A stretch of 64,000 nt of DNA, from assembly GCA_951799425.1 (NCBI GenBank), contig OX637397.1, positions 20,155,064-20,219,063 on the forward strand, written 5' to 3'. The notes below the pieces were generated by a model. That model did no database searches and was not told the origin of the DNA. It saw only the letters and a list, made by a program, of their open reading frames with translations. Positions 1 to 11,806 of this stretch are shown here, one piece after another. Both the position numbers and the translations under genes were made by a program. Every line of letters begins with the position of its first letter. Within the stretch, counting starts at the first letter, position 1. The stretch is from Ilex aquifolium. Its lineage: Eukaryota; Streptophyta; Magnoliopsida; Aquifoliales; Aquifoliaceae.

Positions 1-2221
1 CTTGTGCAATTATATTACATTGACCACACCGGGTTTATTTATAAGTAAACATTGACCACACCAGGTCCATTTATCCATACTCATATAACCACATGCAATT
101 CTTCTTTTACATGAAAACAGTCCATATCCACTTTGGACGACATTACTATCTAAAACTATTCACGATCATGAGAGCGACTAAATAACTTCGTAATCAAAAG
201 AATTTAATACACCATTTACCATAAATACAATGTCATCCAAAAGAATGTGCCCAACTACGACACTTCCATCCCCAAAAGAATCAGACTAATTATGTACAGC
301 GGAATAACAAAAATATTGGGTTTTACAAAGTCTCAATCTAGAACAAAAGAAGATAATGCTCTAAGCATCCACCTCGGGATCCACACTCCCGTCGGTCGGA
401 GTCTCCCAATGTACTGGCTCCTCGACTCCCAGCTCCTCCTCAAGTGTATAATCTGAAATGTGGGTAGGTAGGGGGTGAGCACGAAGCTCTGTAGGAAAAT
501 CCTTCCAAACCAGAACAAGGTTTATAAAAGTATATGAAATGGTCGGTCTCATTTTACAATTAACATATCTAATTTTTAAAGTAAAACAGAGACATTTTAA
601 AACAGATCTCAAGTTTCAGTAGCAACATTAAATTAAATGAGCAGTAACAAAAAAACTCAGCTACAATAAATAACCATTTCCAAAATATAAACCATTTTCC
701 CACAAGACCTTGTAGAATCTCATACTTCCACAAGTCCTTGTAGGAAACCATTTCCATAACAATAACAGTGATCCATAACTCAAATATTCCACAACAATAT
801 GTATATGTATCTCAAACATGATGCGAGACAAACCCCATGAATCAACACATTGAGTAATATCTAGCCCACACACACACACACACATATCTTCTCAAAGATA
901 TCCATCCTTTAGGAAGGGCGTATATCATACCAATGGCAGTGATGTATCCAATCCAGGCATTAGTATATTAACCCTCTGACACGGCACCCGTGAGCGAATA
1001 ATGGTTAGTCTTATCAAAGCACTAACCCCACTACGAGTGGTAGGAAAAATACAAACCCACACGGAGCAAGCAACACGTCTACCCACTCTACAATATCTAG
1101 TCAAAGGCCACCCATGGTCATCCCACACTCATAAGAGATACAATATCAAACTCAATTTCTCAATTTACAAGCATATCTCAAAAATCCCCAAATTTATCAC
1201 GTGACAATTTCAATAACCAATTAAGAAAAATACAAGAGATCACAATAACATCATTTTATTACTCAACATAAAGCACTATAGTTTTGAAATCAATAATAAA
1301 GGAAGAATTTAAGAAGAAAATCTATCACTCTCCAAAAACTAGGGTTTTCAAGCAAGAAAAGAGATTTCATGGGTATTCAACCCTAACTTTGTTCAAAAAC
1401 ATGTAATCCTTACAAAAAAAGAATAAGAGATGATGATTTCATATCATATATATAACATTTAGAGGCAAACCATATATATATATATATATATACCTTAACA
1501 TCAATGAACAAGAATGGAAGAAAACCCCTACCTAGAAATCAAAATTCCAAGCTTAATCTCCAAGCTTCTCAAGCCAAGCCCAAGCCCTAGAACCCTTCTT
1601 CCCTCTTCTTCTTTCTTTCTCTCTCAAGTTCTAAGATGGGTGAAGGAGTTTTGGGTGAAATATGTGAGAAAAAATGGAAGAAAATCGGCTGAAATCTGGG
1701 TTTAAACCCAGCAGTCCGATTTTTACTGTTCATGGGCTGATTTGGGTTTTTTTTTCCAAAATTACGGTTTTGCCACTACACATTCCAAATTTGATCCATA
1801 TGACTATCCTAAGGTTTTTCGACATTCCGAATTCATTTTTAATGTTATTTTAACCTAAAAACATTTATTTTTATGATTTATCTCAAAATTAAAGTAAATT
1901 TACAGCCGAAACACTAAAATTACTATTTTATCCCTCCGAACCGCTATATGTGCTAAACGACTATTCCAAGTTTTTCGGACCTCCCGGATTCATTGGAGAC
2001 CTTATCTTGACCTAAAAATATTTAGAAACTTACTTAATCACCGTTCTCAAGGTTAAACATATTCAAAACTAAGTTTGACTCAAAAGTCAATTCATCCGAA
2101 ACTCAAATTTCATGATCAATATTTCAACAATGATTCTAAGTTTCTACTATCATTTTATTCATCTTAGGAGAACTCTTAAGATAATAGTATTTTTATTTCA
2201 TTTTTAATACGGGGTCTTACA
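1..2221 (-). mobile_element. Long LTR of a Ty3/gypsy-type retrotransposon, partial
   Basis: Read on the - strand, the sequence starts TGTAAGACCCCG at 2221 and interrupts the integrase frame of the copia remnant next to it, so 2221 is an insertion border. It continues to the window edge without a coding frame. It has the texture of a long plant gypsy LTR: an AT-rich first kilobase, then a purine/pyrimidine-rich stretch near 1560-1720. A TA repeat lies at 1472-1492 and a CA repeat at 867-884. A roughly 32-bp unit containing CATTGACCACACC occurs twice at about 18-70. The other end and the target duplication lie outside the window, so family and full length are inferred. It could be a solo LTR or part of a complete element. 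Confidence 0.5.
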
Positions 2222-4980
2222 AAATTACAAATCTGTAACCAATAGAATTTTCACAATATCCAATAAAAGTACATTTTATTGATTTAGGATTTAATTTCCC
2301 TCTATTAGGTCCTAAAATTTTAACATGAGCCGAACTACCCCAAACTTTTAAGTGAGAAAAACTTGGTTTTGTACCCCTCCAAATATCATATGGTGTCATT
2401 TCTATTGTTCTAGAGGATATTATATTAAGAATATAATTGGCGGTAAAAATAGTCTCATCCCAAAATATAGTACTTAAGTGTGCATGACTAAGTATAGATC
2501 TAACCATGTCAATAAGTGTTCTATTTCTCCTTTCGGCTACACCGTTTTGTTGATGTGTATAAGGAATTGTTAATTAATGTATTATTCCATTTTCTTTACA
2601 AAAAATTTCAAAAATTTCAGCCATGTATTTACCACTTCGATCTGTCCTTAATATTCTAATTTTTCTACCTAGTTGGTTTTCTACTTTCTCCTTAAATTCA
2701 ATAAATTTTTGTAAGGCATCCGATCTATTCTTTAGTAAATTTATATAACCAAATCTTAAATAGTTATCGGTGAAAGTAATAAAATATTTCATGCGACGAT
2801 GAGTTTTAATATTTAGAGGATCACAAATATCTGAATGTATTAATTCTAGCAAATCTTTAACTCTTTCTAATTTTCCAAATGACTTTCTAGTCATTTTTCC
2901 ACTTATGCAAGATTTACATGGTTTCAAGTCAAGATCTAAATTTAGAATCAATCCAATGTTAGATATTTTTATTTTATTTTATTATAATTAATATGACCTA
3001 GTTTCATATGCCATAAAATAGAATTAACATTACATCACAAGAAACATCGATATAAGCAGAAGAAGAACCAATTTTATTATTGTCACTAGCAACATTCAAA
3101 CTGTAAAGACCATCAACTTTAGTCCTCCATACAAGAATACGACCATGTTTACCAATAGAAACCTTAGAAGATCGAAAACGGACTTCAAAACTCTTGTCAT
3201 CTAAACGTGGCATAGACAAGAGATTGCGCCGCATATTGGACGCATAAAGCAAATCAGTCAATAGAAGGTTGTTTTGTCCAAGCAACGAAAATCTCACAGT
3301 GCCAATTCCGAGCACATCACAGTAAGTATTATTTTCCATGTATAACTTGTGGTCGCCGGTCACCTCCTTTATTTCAACAAAATTATCTCTAGTCTTAGCC
3401 ACATGCCGAGAAGAGGCAAAATCAATCCACCAAACAAGAGAGTCACAATCAGCAAAAAATGACTCAGAAACCACACACACACAATGTCTCTTGATTCTTT
3501 AAAACTTTGACCATTATTCTTTTAAGTGCAATTTCTTTTGTAATGACCGGGTTTCCCACAGTTATAACAAGTGCCAATTTATTTTCCCTTAATATTATTA
3601 TGTCTCTTGAACTTGTTATATTTTTTATTATTTCTTTTAAAGTGCTTGTCTTGTCTTGACTTAGTAGTTGACATATTATTAGATGGGGTACCCGTGACAA
3701 ATTGGGAAGATGGGGCACTAAAAACTAGATTTGACACATTACTAGTTTTCTTTTTAGCCCTTCTCTCGATCTCAATACCTAGCAACATAGATAGCTTTGT
3801 CATTGTTAAATCTTGGCCAGACATATTCAAAGAAATCACAATGGACTCCCATGAATTAGAAGACTATGTAAAACAGTAAAAACTTGAATTTTATCAGGAA
3901 TTTGGTTGCCTAGAGATGTCAACTCTTTAGCTATTACCATAAGTTTATTGACATGTTCAACAACATACTTATCCTCTTTCATAAAAGTGTCATTATATTT
4001 TTCAATCAAGAGTTGAATATATGTGTTAGAGGTAGTACCATATGCTTGTGTTATAGCATCAAGCATAGACTTAGCAGTTTCATGTTCCTAAAAAATGACG
4101 TCTAAATCGAGTTCTATAAAAGTGAGAAAGATTGACCTAGTCAATTTGTCGTCCTCTACAAATCTTTAATAGGTGTTTTTAGTAGTCTCTCCAGCTCTAA
4201 GGGGTGGTTCTTTCGGGTATGATGTGTCAATGACATATTCAACTTTATCTTGAAATAATGTGTCGAATTCTATGTTTCCAAGTTGCATAATTTGTAACAT
4301 TAAATCTCTCAGTTTTGCTAAGTTCTACACTAGCTGCCTTTGACCCCATATTGAAAAATTATAGAAAAAATAAATTGCTAGGTAAAATTGATTAGAACTG
4401 ACCCGATTTAATTTTGTTACCAAAGTGTGGTTCCAAGAGTACTACGAGTAGACTGCAACACCAATTGCTCTAATATGAAACAACTACAATCTGATTTCTT
4501 TGAATATACTCCAACTCGTTGCTCACAAAAGCTTTGTAATACAAATCTTCAGTTGGCCAAAGCCAAAACCAAAATTTGATCGTAGCAACAATTGTGCAGT
4601 GCCACAAATTTTGTTGTAGTAGTTGAATTACCGTCAAATAATTGCATTCAAACAAGTTGGAGAGTCAAAACAATGGAAAGAAAAATAAGGTGGGTGGATT
4701 GTTTTTTGGCTTCGTAGGACGTGCAAAGAACAAAAAAAACAAAAACTATATGGCAGAAAGGGAGATGGCTTTTGCTGGTCAAGTTGATGTACCAAAGTGA
4801 CGTTGCTTCACCAAAACTGTGGTTTTTGATGGCTCTTTGACCCAAATGAATTCCTTGAAATCAGTGACGCTGTGAACAAAAATAACTAAAGAAAGTGATC
4901 AATTTTTCTTGACCTCTCAAAGAAGCCGAGATAGTGTGACACAAGAAAATTTTGATCGACAAACTGGTGCTCTGATACCA
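2222..4980 (-). pseudogene. Ty1/copia gag-pol remnant (gag, zinc knuckle, protease, integrase)
   Basis: Decayed copia polyprotein read from high to low coordinates. A gag-like segment lies at about 3836-4066. A CCHC zinc knuckle (CYNCGKPGHYKRNC) lies near 3545-3590, in a different frame from the flanking gag. A protease and pre-integrase region at about 3004-3480 has the hallmark SLVWWIDFASSRHV near its start. An integrase core at 2574-2951 includes ELIHSDICDP and ITFTDNYLRFGY, and more integrase at 2222-2507 includes KVWGSSAHVKI. Several frameshifts and stops separate the blocks. Reverse transcriptase and RNase H are missing because the gypsy LTR cuts the element at 2221. A primer-binding site and LTR follow at 4969 and beyond. 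Confidence 0.8.
4969..4980 (-). other. Copia primer-binding site (initiator tRNA-Met type)
   Basis: The - strand reads TGGTATCAGAGC, the usual plant copia primer-binding site complementary to the 3' end of initiator methionine tRNA. It sits directly inside the LTR border (TGTAGG at 4982 on the + strand) and fixes the orientation of the gag-pol remnant. Confidence 0.8.
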
Positions 4981-4981
4981 A

Positions 4982-5345
4982 TGTAGGAATTTACATAATA
5001 GGATGTAATAATTTTGATGAATAAAGAGTTAGCCTTTGAAAGTTAAAAACTTTTTTTGATACGAAAGCAGTAGAGTTGGGATTTCTTCTTAATGAGTTTT
5101 CTCTCAAATTGGGTGTTTTTCAGTGTGTTCTTTCTGTATCCAAAGAGCCTTATTTATAATGGAGGATATATTAGCTAGTCATTCAACTAGCCGTTACCAC
5201 AGTCAAAGAAGGCTAAATATACTCCAAGTAGGATTGAGTAGTCTTTCAATACTTGATAGGTCCCTGTAACCAAGTCACTCATGTTGACTAGAAAAGATTC
5301 AACCCAAACATTCAATTATATTGAATCATATGAATAAAATATATA
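4982..5345 (-). mobile_element. 5' LTR of the copia remnant
   Basis: One border is clear: the LTR end CCTACA (- strand) adjoins the primer-binding site. A TATAAATA-type box on the - strand near 5150-5160 fits an LTR promoter. The far border is uncertain, because I find no matching inverted terminus, and 5345 is only an estimate. The second LTR was lost with the truncated half. Confidence 0.5.
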
Positions 5346-5909
5346 TGTATGCATGCATCATTATAAAATAATATTTAATACATAATAATTTCACAAAAAA
5401 TGCATCTATGATATATGTCATGAATAATACAATATTTAACCAACGGATTGAAGTTTTATATATTCTGAATTTGACCACCAACCGTGGCATAATTAATATC
5501 GATGAATTTTAGCGACATATTCTAGCAGGTGTAACTTGAAGCATGATCTCCTCCCTTCTATTTATCCCTTTCTGATCTTCATCATTGTAGCATCATGGTC
5601 AGGTAATAGGTTGAGATTTACATAGAATTCAAAAAATTAGCCAATTACAATGCATGATCTAACAAAATCTTATATACAAGAGGTTTCTCCTTGCCCTACC
5701 TTCGTTGCCTAAAGTTCGAAGAGTCAGAGTATGTCCTTAAATTGATCGACGAATGAGTTTATGGTAATCATCACGATGAAGAGTTCTGGCTTATAAAGCT
5801 CTTTAGTAGAGGTATTATTAGCCCACTATGCAGAATGATGCTTTAAGATTTTCAAAAAATTGAGATAAGTGTCAGAGATTCGCCAACATATCCAAGAACC
5901 CTCATCAGG
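5346..5909. other. Non-coding stretch before the gypsy remnant
   Basis: No reading frame or RNA gene can be supported. The second half may be decayed gypsy pol upstream of the integrase, but nothing there translates recognisably. Confidence 0.4.
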
Positions 5910-6796
5910 AGCTCACCTACATTACTAACCTCTGGCCTTTTGCGTAGTGGGGCATTAACATAGTCGAACCTCTGCCTATAAGAAAGGGGCAGAACAAGTT
6001 TACAATCGTGGCCATTGACTAGTTCACCAAGTGGTCAAAAACAAAGCCGCTTGCCACCATTACAGAGCAGAAGCTCAGGGGCTTTGTTTGGAAATACATC
6101 ATTTGTTAGTTTGGTTTTTCTAGAGTCTTGGTAACTGACAATGGCAAGCAGTTTGATAATAATGCCTTCAGGGAGTTCTACTCTCTGCTAGGAATATAAA
6201 ATAATTACTCATCTCCCATACACCCTCAGGCTAATGGGCAGACCAAAGTTACAATCAGTTGGCTGCTCAAAAGCCTTAAAACAAGGCTTGAATCCTTGAA
6301 GGGGTTATGGGTAGAAGAGCTTATGAGCATCTTGTGGGTGTATAGGACCACGACAAGATCTCCAACAGGGTAAACCCCATTTTCCTTGACCTTTGGAATA
6401 GAAATAGTGATCCCAACTAAGGTGGGATTGGAAACCTATAGGATCCAACACTTCGATGAGAAAAACAATGGAAAACAGCTCAAGTTCAACTTGTATCTTC
6501 TAGAGTAAAAAAAAAAAAAGATGACTCAAATAAGAGTGACTGCCTATCAGAATTAGACTGCATGATATGACAACAAAAAAATTAAGGTCCGAGAATTCTC
6601 CCTAGGGGATCTAGTTCTTAAAAAGGTAACTCTAGCTACCAAAGACCCCAAGGAAGGAAAGTTTGGCCCAGATTGGGAAGAATCATACTAGGTCAGCAGA
6701 ATGGTGGGACCTAGAACTTATGAGCTTCAAACTTTGGAAGGAAGATTTCTGACACATACTTGGAAAGTTGAGCACCTCAAGAAGTATTACCAATAA
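5910..6796 (+). pseudogene. Ty3/gypsy integrase remnant (Tat/Ogre-like)
   Basis: Broken integrase of a plant Ty3/gypsy element. In order it shows FTIVAIDXFTKWS (first catalytic Asp region), VLVTDNGKQFDNNAF (second Asp), HPQANGQTKVT (catalytic Glu region, with Gln-Thr-Lys where functional copies usually have a Glu), LWVYRTTTRSPTG, and the C-terminal TYELQTLEG and LKKYYQ signature. At least four in-frame stops and some frame changes are present, so it is dead. The sequence style is that of the Tat/Ogre lineage. About 120 bp of typical trailing sequence follows. No LTR is recognised. Confidence 0.8.
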
Positions 6797-7431
6797 ATTT
6801 CAGCTCGCTTAGAGCTCAATAAGGACGACGGTACACCCTTTTGAGGTTCCATTAGTTAGTTACTTGTTCTATGTAACTTTTCCCTTGAGGAAAATTTAAT
6901 AAAATTTCATTTATTAAGTTTTACAATTAGCAAGCAGCTTTGAAACTTGAGTTAGCTCAGCTTGGGATGACCAGACTTTCAAAAAAAGCACCCCTACCAT
7001 AAGGTTGAGTAACGAAGGGTATCCCAAAAACTAAGGCACCTAGCTCAACAAAAAGCAAGAGAGACATGTCTAGACTCATTGGGAATCAACTTGGCTAACC
7101 ATCAAAAACACAATGAACATTACCCAAAAAACTCAACGAAATACTCTTTAAATTAAAAGAGTACAGATGAGTAGTGAGTACTGCTAGAATTGGAAGCCTA
7201 GCAAACCGAACCTCCGAACAAATGCTAGAAGCCCCAATAACGAGAGCAAGGCTAAAAATCTGAAAGCCTAACTACAAAACAAAAAATAAATAGCATGCAA
7301 AACATTGCATATAAGCGATGGAAAAGCTCCAGGAGTTAGAAAAGGAAAAGTACGACTTGCATTCAGAAGAGAAAGTCATATTTACATTGTACTTTCACAA
7401 ACAAAAAAAAGAAAGAAAGAGCAGCCTGACA

Positions 7432-7620
7432 TCAATCTTCACCATCCTTAGCTAGGGTAGCCTGACCATTAGTGGTACTCCCCTCTTCATCTGCAACCTG
7501 CTTAGGGAAAGCATCTTTATCATCCAAATCTGGAAACTTTGCCACAGCTTGACGAAGAAACTTCTCAAAATTAACATCATAATAACTCATACCAAACTGA
7601 ATGTACTCTGTAGATTCCAC
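7432..7620 (-). CDS. Short unassigned ORF, probably retrotransposon-derived
   Basis: A 62-residue acidic frame starting MESTEYIQFG. It contains FPDLDDKD and a Glu/Asp-rich tail. I do not recognise a family. Acidic tails of this kind are seen at the ends of some plant retrotransposon gag-like proteins, and the location beside a gypsy remnant fits that. No splice context supports a host gene. It may be chance. Confidence 0.2.
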   Translation of the reverse strand: MESTEYIQFGMSYYDVNFEKFLRQAVAKFPDLDDKDAFPKQVADEEGSTTNGQATLAKDGED

Positions 7621-7832
7621 GTTTATAATCGTGCGTGTAGATTTTTACATTAGAAAATTCTAGAATAATATTGATACATCTAAATCCAAATTCATGAACT
7701 ATGATAAACAGCCAAAAGTATTAATTCATTTCCTGCTAAACAGATTCAAATTTAAATTCGAATCAAAATCCTATCCATTGACATGTCCGAAGATAAGTAT
7801 TTTAAGATCTATTGAGACCTAATATAAGCTTA

Positions 7833-7862
7833 CTAGTTATTCCCCGTGCAAGAAGACACGAT
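7833..7862 (-). mobile_element. Helitron-like 3' terminus
   Basis: On the - strand a short hairpin (CGTG...CACG) is followed by GGGAATAACTAG and then T. A hairpin followed by CTRR next to a T is the usual Helitron 3' end. A similar arrangement occurs near 58.5 kb. The AT-rich sequence up to about 8240 could be the body. The 5' TC end was not found, so this is tentative. Confidence 0.3.
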
Positions 7863-8440
7863 GAAACATAAGATTCGAACGTTCAAAAAATTGATTATAT
7901 TATACTAAATACTAAATAGTAAATTTTTATTTCTTTGTTTATTTGATTACATTATTTAAAATTAATTTTTACCTATTATTTTCTTAAAAATAGCGTCAAT
8001 TTTTTCAAAATGTATAACCCGACAATTTTTTTTCAATATGTATATACTATCGTGTGTGAACAAAGAATGAAATAAAAATTGTGTTAAACTATAAATTAAT
8101 TAAATATTAAATAATTAAACATGTGATAAAATTAGGTGATGTGATTTTTTGGGGGAGAAAATATGTAGAGGATAAAATTCAACTCCCTATGTATTTTATT
8201 ATATAAATATTTTACCAGCAATCTTCTTTTTAACATGTGATTCATGATGATGAATGGCGTCTGCTTCAAGAATTACTATGGAGATTCTCTTTAAACTAAA
8301 AAAATGTTGTTTGGAGTTAATAATTTAACTTAATTTGTCAATTTGTCAATTATTTTCTTTGGATTAACAGTAAATACCATTTAAATATTGGGATCTTATG
8401 CAAATCTTGATTAGATTATATTAATTAGGATTAAATATTC

Positions 8441-8690
8441 TTATTATAATCAAAAGTTAATAATGTAACTTGTTATTGGCTTGAAACTCATCTGATACTG
8501 GTACATAAAACAAGTTCAATCATTACAGTAAAGGAGATGAATAAATTAGATCCATAAATTCAACTAGCATCCTTATTATAATCAAAAGTGAATAGTGTAA
8601 CTTTTTATTGGCTTGAATCCCATCTGATAAAACAAGTTCAATTATTACAGTAAAGGAGATGAATAAATTAGATGGATGCATTAAATTCAA
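8441..8690. repeat. Tandem duplication, about 132-bp period, two copies
   Basis: TTATTATAATCAAAAG starts at 8441 and again at 8573. Both copies continue through TTATTGGCTTGAA, CATCTGATA, AACAAGTTCAAT and TTACAGTAAAGGAGATG. The second copy lacks about 12 bp in the middle. It has no coding content. Confidence 0.8.
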
Positions 8691-8821
8691 GCATTATTAA
8701 TTAAAATTATGTGTCTATTAATGTTATTCCTCGAAACGGGAGTGTTCGAGATAACTTACGCACACCTTAACTAATCGTTTTCTTGGTTCGGTTAAAGGTA
8801 GGTCATCCACGTCAAGACTAA

Positions 8822-9232
8822 TGCTCCGTTTGGCAGGAAGGATGAAAAGTAAGAGGGATCAACTTTCTATCATTCAAGAAAGGAAAGTAGGAATGATACA
8901 TTTTCCTTCCTTTGTGTTTGGTTGAATGGATGGAAAATAAAAATAACTAATTTTTTTTTTTTTTTTTTTTTGTGCTGGCTAAGATTAGGAGTGATAATCG
9001 AGTCGTGTCGTATCATATTCGTGTTGAGTTATTACGAGTTTGTGTCGAACATTAGTCAAATTTAACTCAACTCATTTAACTAATTGTGTCGTGTCGAGTT
9101 ACGAGTTGACTTGTTTATTTTTATTTTTATTTTTTTATTATTTTAAAATTTTAAAATTTTATTTTAAAATTTTTAAAATATATATATAAAAATACATATT
9201 TTATCATTATCTTTTTATATGAAATTAATGTT

Positions 9233-9283
<51 letters not shown>

Positions 9284-9439
9284 GATATATAGACAAATAA
9301 GATACATCTCAACACAAATAATTAACTTTCCATCCACTTTCCTTCTGATTTTGAAAGAATTGATTTTGGTGAGTTGGAAGGAAAGTTAATTCATCCACTT
9401 TTCTATCATTCCTACTTTCTTTCCTTATCAAACATGATG
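8822..9439. mobile_element. PIF/Harbinger-like non-autonomous element
   Basis: Both ends carry related inverted sequence: GGAAAGTAGGAATGATA near 8880 is repeated inverted near 9400-9420, and the termini hold GTTTGG and its inverse TCAAAC. The element is flanked by TAA at 8819-8821 and 9440-9442, a 3-bp duplication as made by PIF/Harbinger transposases. The inside is AT-rich, with a poly-T run near 8950, a GTGTCGTGTCG-type dispersed repeat at about 8990-9110 and an AT repeat at 9238-9280. There is no coding capacity. Confidence 0.45.
9238..9280. repeat. (AT)n microsatellite
   Basis: About 21 AT units inside the PIF-like element, embedded in AT-rich DNA. Confidence 0.9.
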
Positions 9440-9442
9440 TAA

Positions 9443-10292
9443 GAAATTTATGAGGGATAAATTTCTCGTTACCTGACCCCATTGAATTGCCAAAATTTAA
9501 ACTCAAAACGTCTGAATTTATAACTTATGCGATTACCACTTGATCTACGAAGGGATTAACACGACCGCATAACATAAGATAGACCTTAAGGTTTATGACA
9601 ATTGGGGGCACAAAATTTTTAATAATATCATTACACTCCTTATATAAGTTGTATTAACTTTAGGGGTCCGACTACAGTACCGAAGCCATTTTCGGTATCG
9701 TACCCATTTTTGCCTTTTCGGTACCGAAGCCAACTCCTAACTTTAGAATCTCCTTCTTTGTCCTCATATGAAACAAAAAGTCACAGGTTGCTTTTGACAG
9801 TGGTTCCAGAAGTAAGACCCCCTCATTCATTCGAACACCTAAGCAAAAAACAAGTCAGCAGCATGAAGCAAAGTTCACATTGACGCAAAAAGCTTCTCAC
9901 TTTAAGATTTATCCAAAAAAGAAATTTGAGATATGGGAGGTTTTAAATATTATGGGTAATCACAGAAATTAATATAAACCTAAGGGGAGGATAATGATTT
10001 TTACCCATTAAAATATTGCTCAACCATAGAGATGTGACATGGTTGGCTTAAGATACAATGTACCATTAGCACAGATAAAGAGAAGACTTTTGGAATCTAA
10101 TGCCAACCTGCCGCCCCCAGAATATTCCTCCTTCCACTTTGCTTTCACCAACAAGGCAACAATAAAAGCCATTTTGACATTCTTTTTTCAGCTTAATGAC
10201 TAAACTACCCGGTTCAAAAAAAAAAATTTTAACATATATATATATATATTTTTTTTGCCTTTTTTGGGTATTAGACCCATTCTAATATATAT
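9443..10292. other. Non-coding stretch
   Basis: No supported frame. GGTACCGAAGCCA-type short repeats near 9680-9740 include an inverted pair (CGGTATCGTACC and CGGTACCG) and look like the end of a small element. A TA repeat lies near 10227-10248. Confidence 0.4.
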
Positions 10293-11010
10293 ATTTTTTT
10301 AATTTTCTTATTGACTAAACCTATATCATTTATTTAAGTAAGATTCATTATATATATAAGTAGATCTCTCACTTATTAAAAGTGACTTATCCGTCGTCTC
10401 CCTTTTGAAAAGAAAATTTCATTATGAACTTTTTCCTCATAGAGCGAGACGGGCAGCTAGAGGAAGTCTCACTGCAGAACTAAACGGAAGGGGAGAGTAG
10501 GATGAAGCAAGCAGAAAAGGACACATTGAACGGTCTGCCAATTTAATATTCAAAAAGAAATGATATGTTCATTAAAATTTGATAATGTCACATTGATAAT
10601 CATTAGATATCAGTAAAAAATTTGTGGGACCTAATGATCCTATGGTTGACATTAATTTAAAATTCAAAATATTATAAAATTTTTGATGGACGTGGGCATT
10701 ATTGATATATATATTACTTACCCTGAAGATCTCCCCCAATATAGTTTTAAAAAAATAAAATTTGGCAGATCGTTCACTATGTCCTTTGCTGCTTGCTTCA
10801 TCCTGCGCCCCCCCTTCTGTTTAGTTCTACAGTGAGACTTCCTCTAGCTACCCGCCTCACTCCCAGAGGAAAAAGGTTCAGAATGGGATTTTCTTTCCAA
10901 AAGGGAGACAACAGATAAGTCACTTTTAATGAGTGAGAGATCCACTTATATATACAATGAATCTTCTTTAAATGAATGATATATGTTTAGCCAATAAGAA
11001 ATTTTTAAAA
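10293..11010. repeat. Large inverted repeat (foldback), arms about 253 bp
   Basis: The left arm, about 10293-10545, is inverted at about 10757-11010. Matching landmarks are TTATTGACTAAAC with GTTTAGCCAATAA, GATGAAGCAAGCAG with CTGCTTGCTTCATC, and GAGGAAGTCTCACTG with CAGTGAGACTTCCTC. By eye the arms are roughly 85-90% identical with a few single-base indels. The spacer is about 210 bp. It has no coding frame. It may be a foldback element or a hairpin-forming MITE, and a transcript would form a long imperfect hairpin. Confidence 0.85.
10563..10718 (+). repeat. Spacer repeat A, copy 1
   Basis: This is the loop of the inverted repeat. From ATATGTTCATTAAAATTTG to GGGCATTATTGATATATA it is repeated directly at 11016-11172, 453 bp downstream, with only a handful of differences. 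Confidence 0.85.
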
Positions 11011-11015
11011 AAAAT

Positions 11016-11172
11016 ATATGTTCATTAAAATTTGATAATGTCACATTGATAATCATTAGATAGTAGTTAAAAATTTATGGGACCTAATGATCCTATAGTT
11101 GACATTAATTTAAAATTCAAAATAGTATACAAATTTTGATGGACGAGGGCATTATTGATATATATATATATT
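11016..11172 (+). repeat. Spacer repeat A, copy 2
   Basis: Second direct copy of the inverted-repeat spacer, lying immediately outside the right arm. The right arm is therefore bracketed by two copies of A in the same orientation. Confidence 0.85.
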
Positions 11173-11554
11173 CCGGTGGGGAATTAGTCAACAAGGGAAT
11201 AACTTGAGAATTATGGAGAGAATATGAACAATCAGTCAAATAATTTTGACTTAAAGATGATACACAACAAGTCATCTCTATTTATAAAAAAGATTGTATC
11301 TAAGGTTCTAGGCTCGAGAAAAAATAAATGATAGAGAATATTATTATCCTATTTGAAAAGTTGATTGAATTTTTTTGAAAAAAAAAAATTGTGCTACTTG
11401 GAATATTCGAAATTTTGGTTTTGAAAACTGTTGAACGTACAAAATTTATTTGGGATTTTTTTAATTAAATTTGTTAAATGTTCTAGAGGTTTCTTTTGAA
11501 TAATACAAATATTTTTAAGGTGAGATTGACGCTATGGTAGAATTCTTTTCATTG

Positions 11555-11665
11555 TTACTTTTTTTTTTTTGTTATTATTTATACAGGGGGAGGGGGAATT
11601 GACGAGACTCGAACCTTACACCAGGAGGCAAGACGAGAAATATACTAACTACTACGCCATTCCTT
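11555..11665 (-). mobile_element. tRNA-derived SINE-like unit
   Basis: The - strand holds a pol III A-box-like TAGTTAGTATAT and, about 35 bp on, a B box GGTTCGAGTCT, followed by a C-rich stretch and an A-rich tail (the T run at 11560-11570 on the + strand). It is not an intact tRNA: no acceptor stem pairs across it. I cannot name the SINE family and did not find a clear target duplication. Confidence 0.45.
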
Positions 11666-11806
11666 TTTACTTTTTTCATTGTTACGTAAATTTTGCACGT
11701 TTCAAAGTTACTAAAAAAGCCTATGTACATTCGACTCTTCAAATCCATCCTTGTGCCCGCCTGTTGCGGGTCAGGCCCCTTAGCGTCTAGGGGATGGGCT
11801 GGGGTT

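Noticed and set aside
1514-1705. 63-residue + strand ORF near the left edge
   Set aside because: It lies in the leader-like part of the gypsy LTR read on the wrong strand.
11555-11665. tRNA gene on the - strand
   Set aside because: Box motifs exist, but there is no pairing acceptor stem and the A-rich tail points to a SINE.
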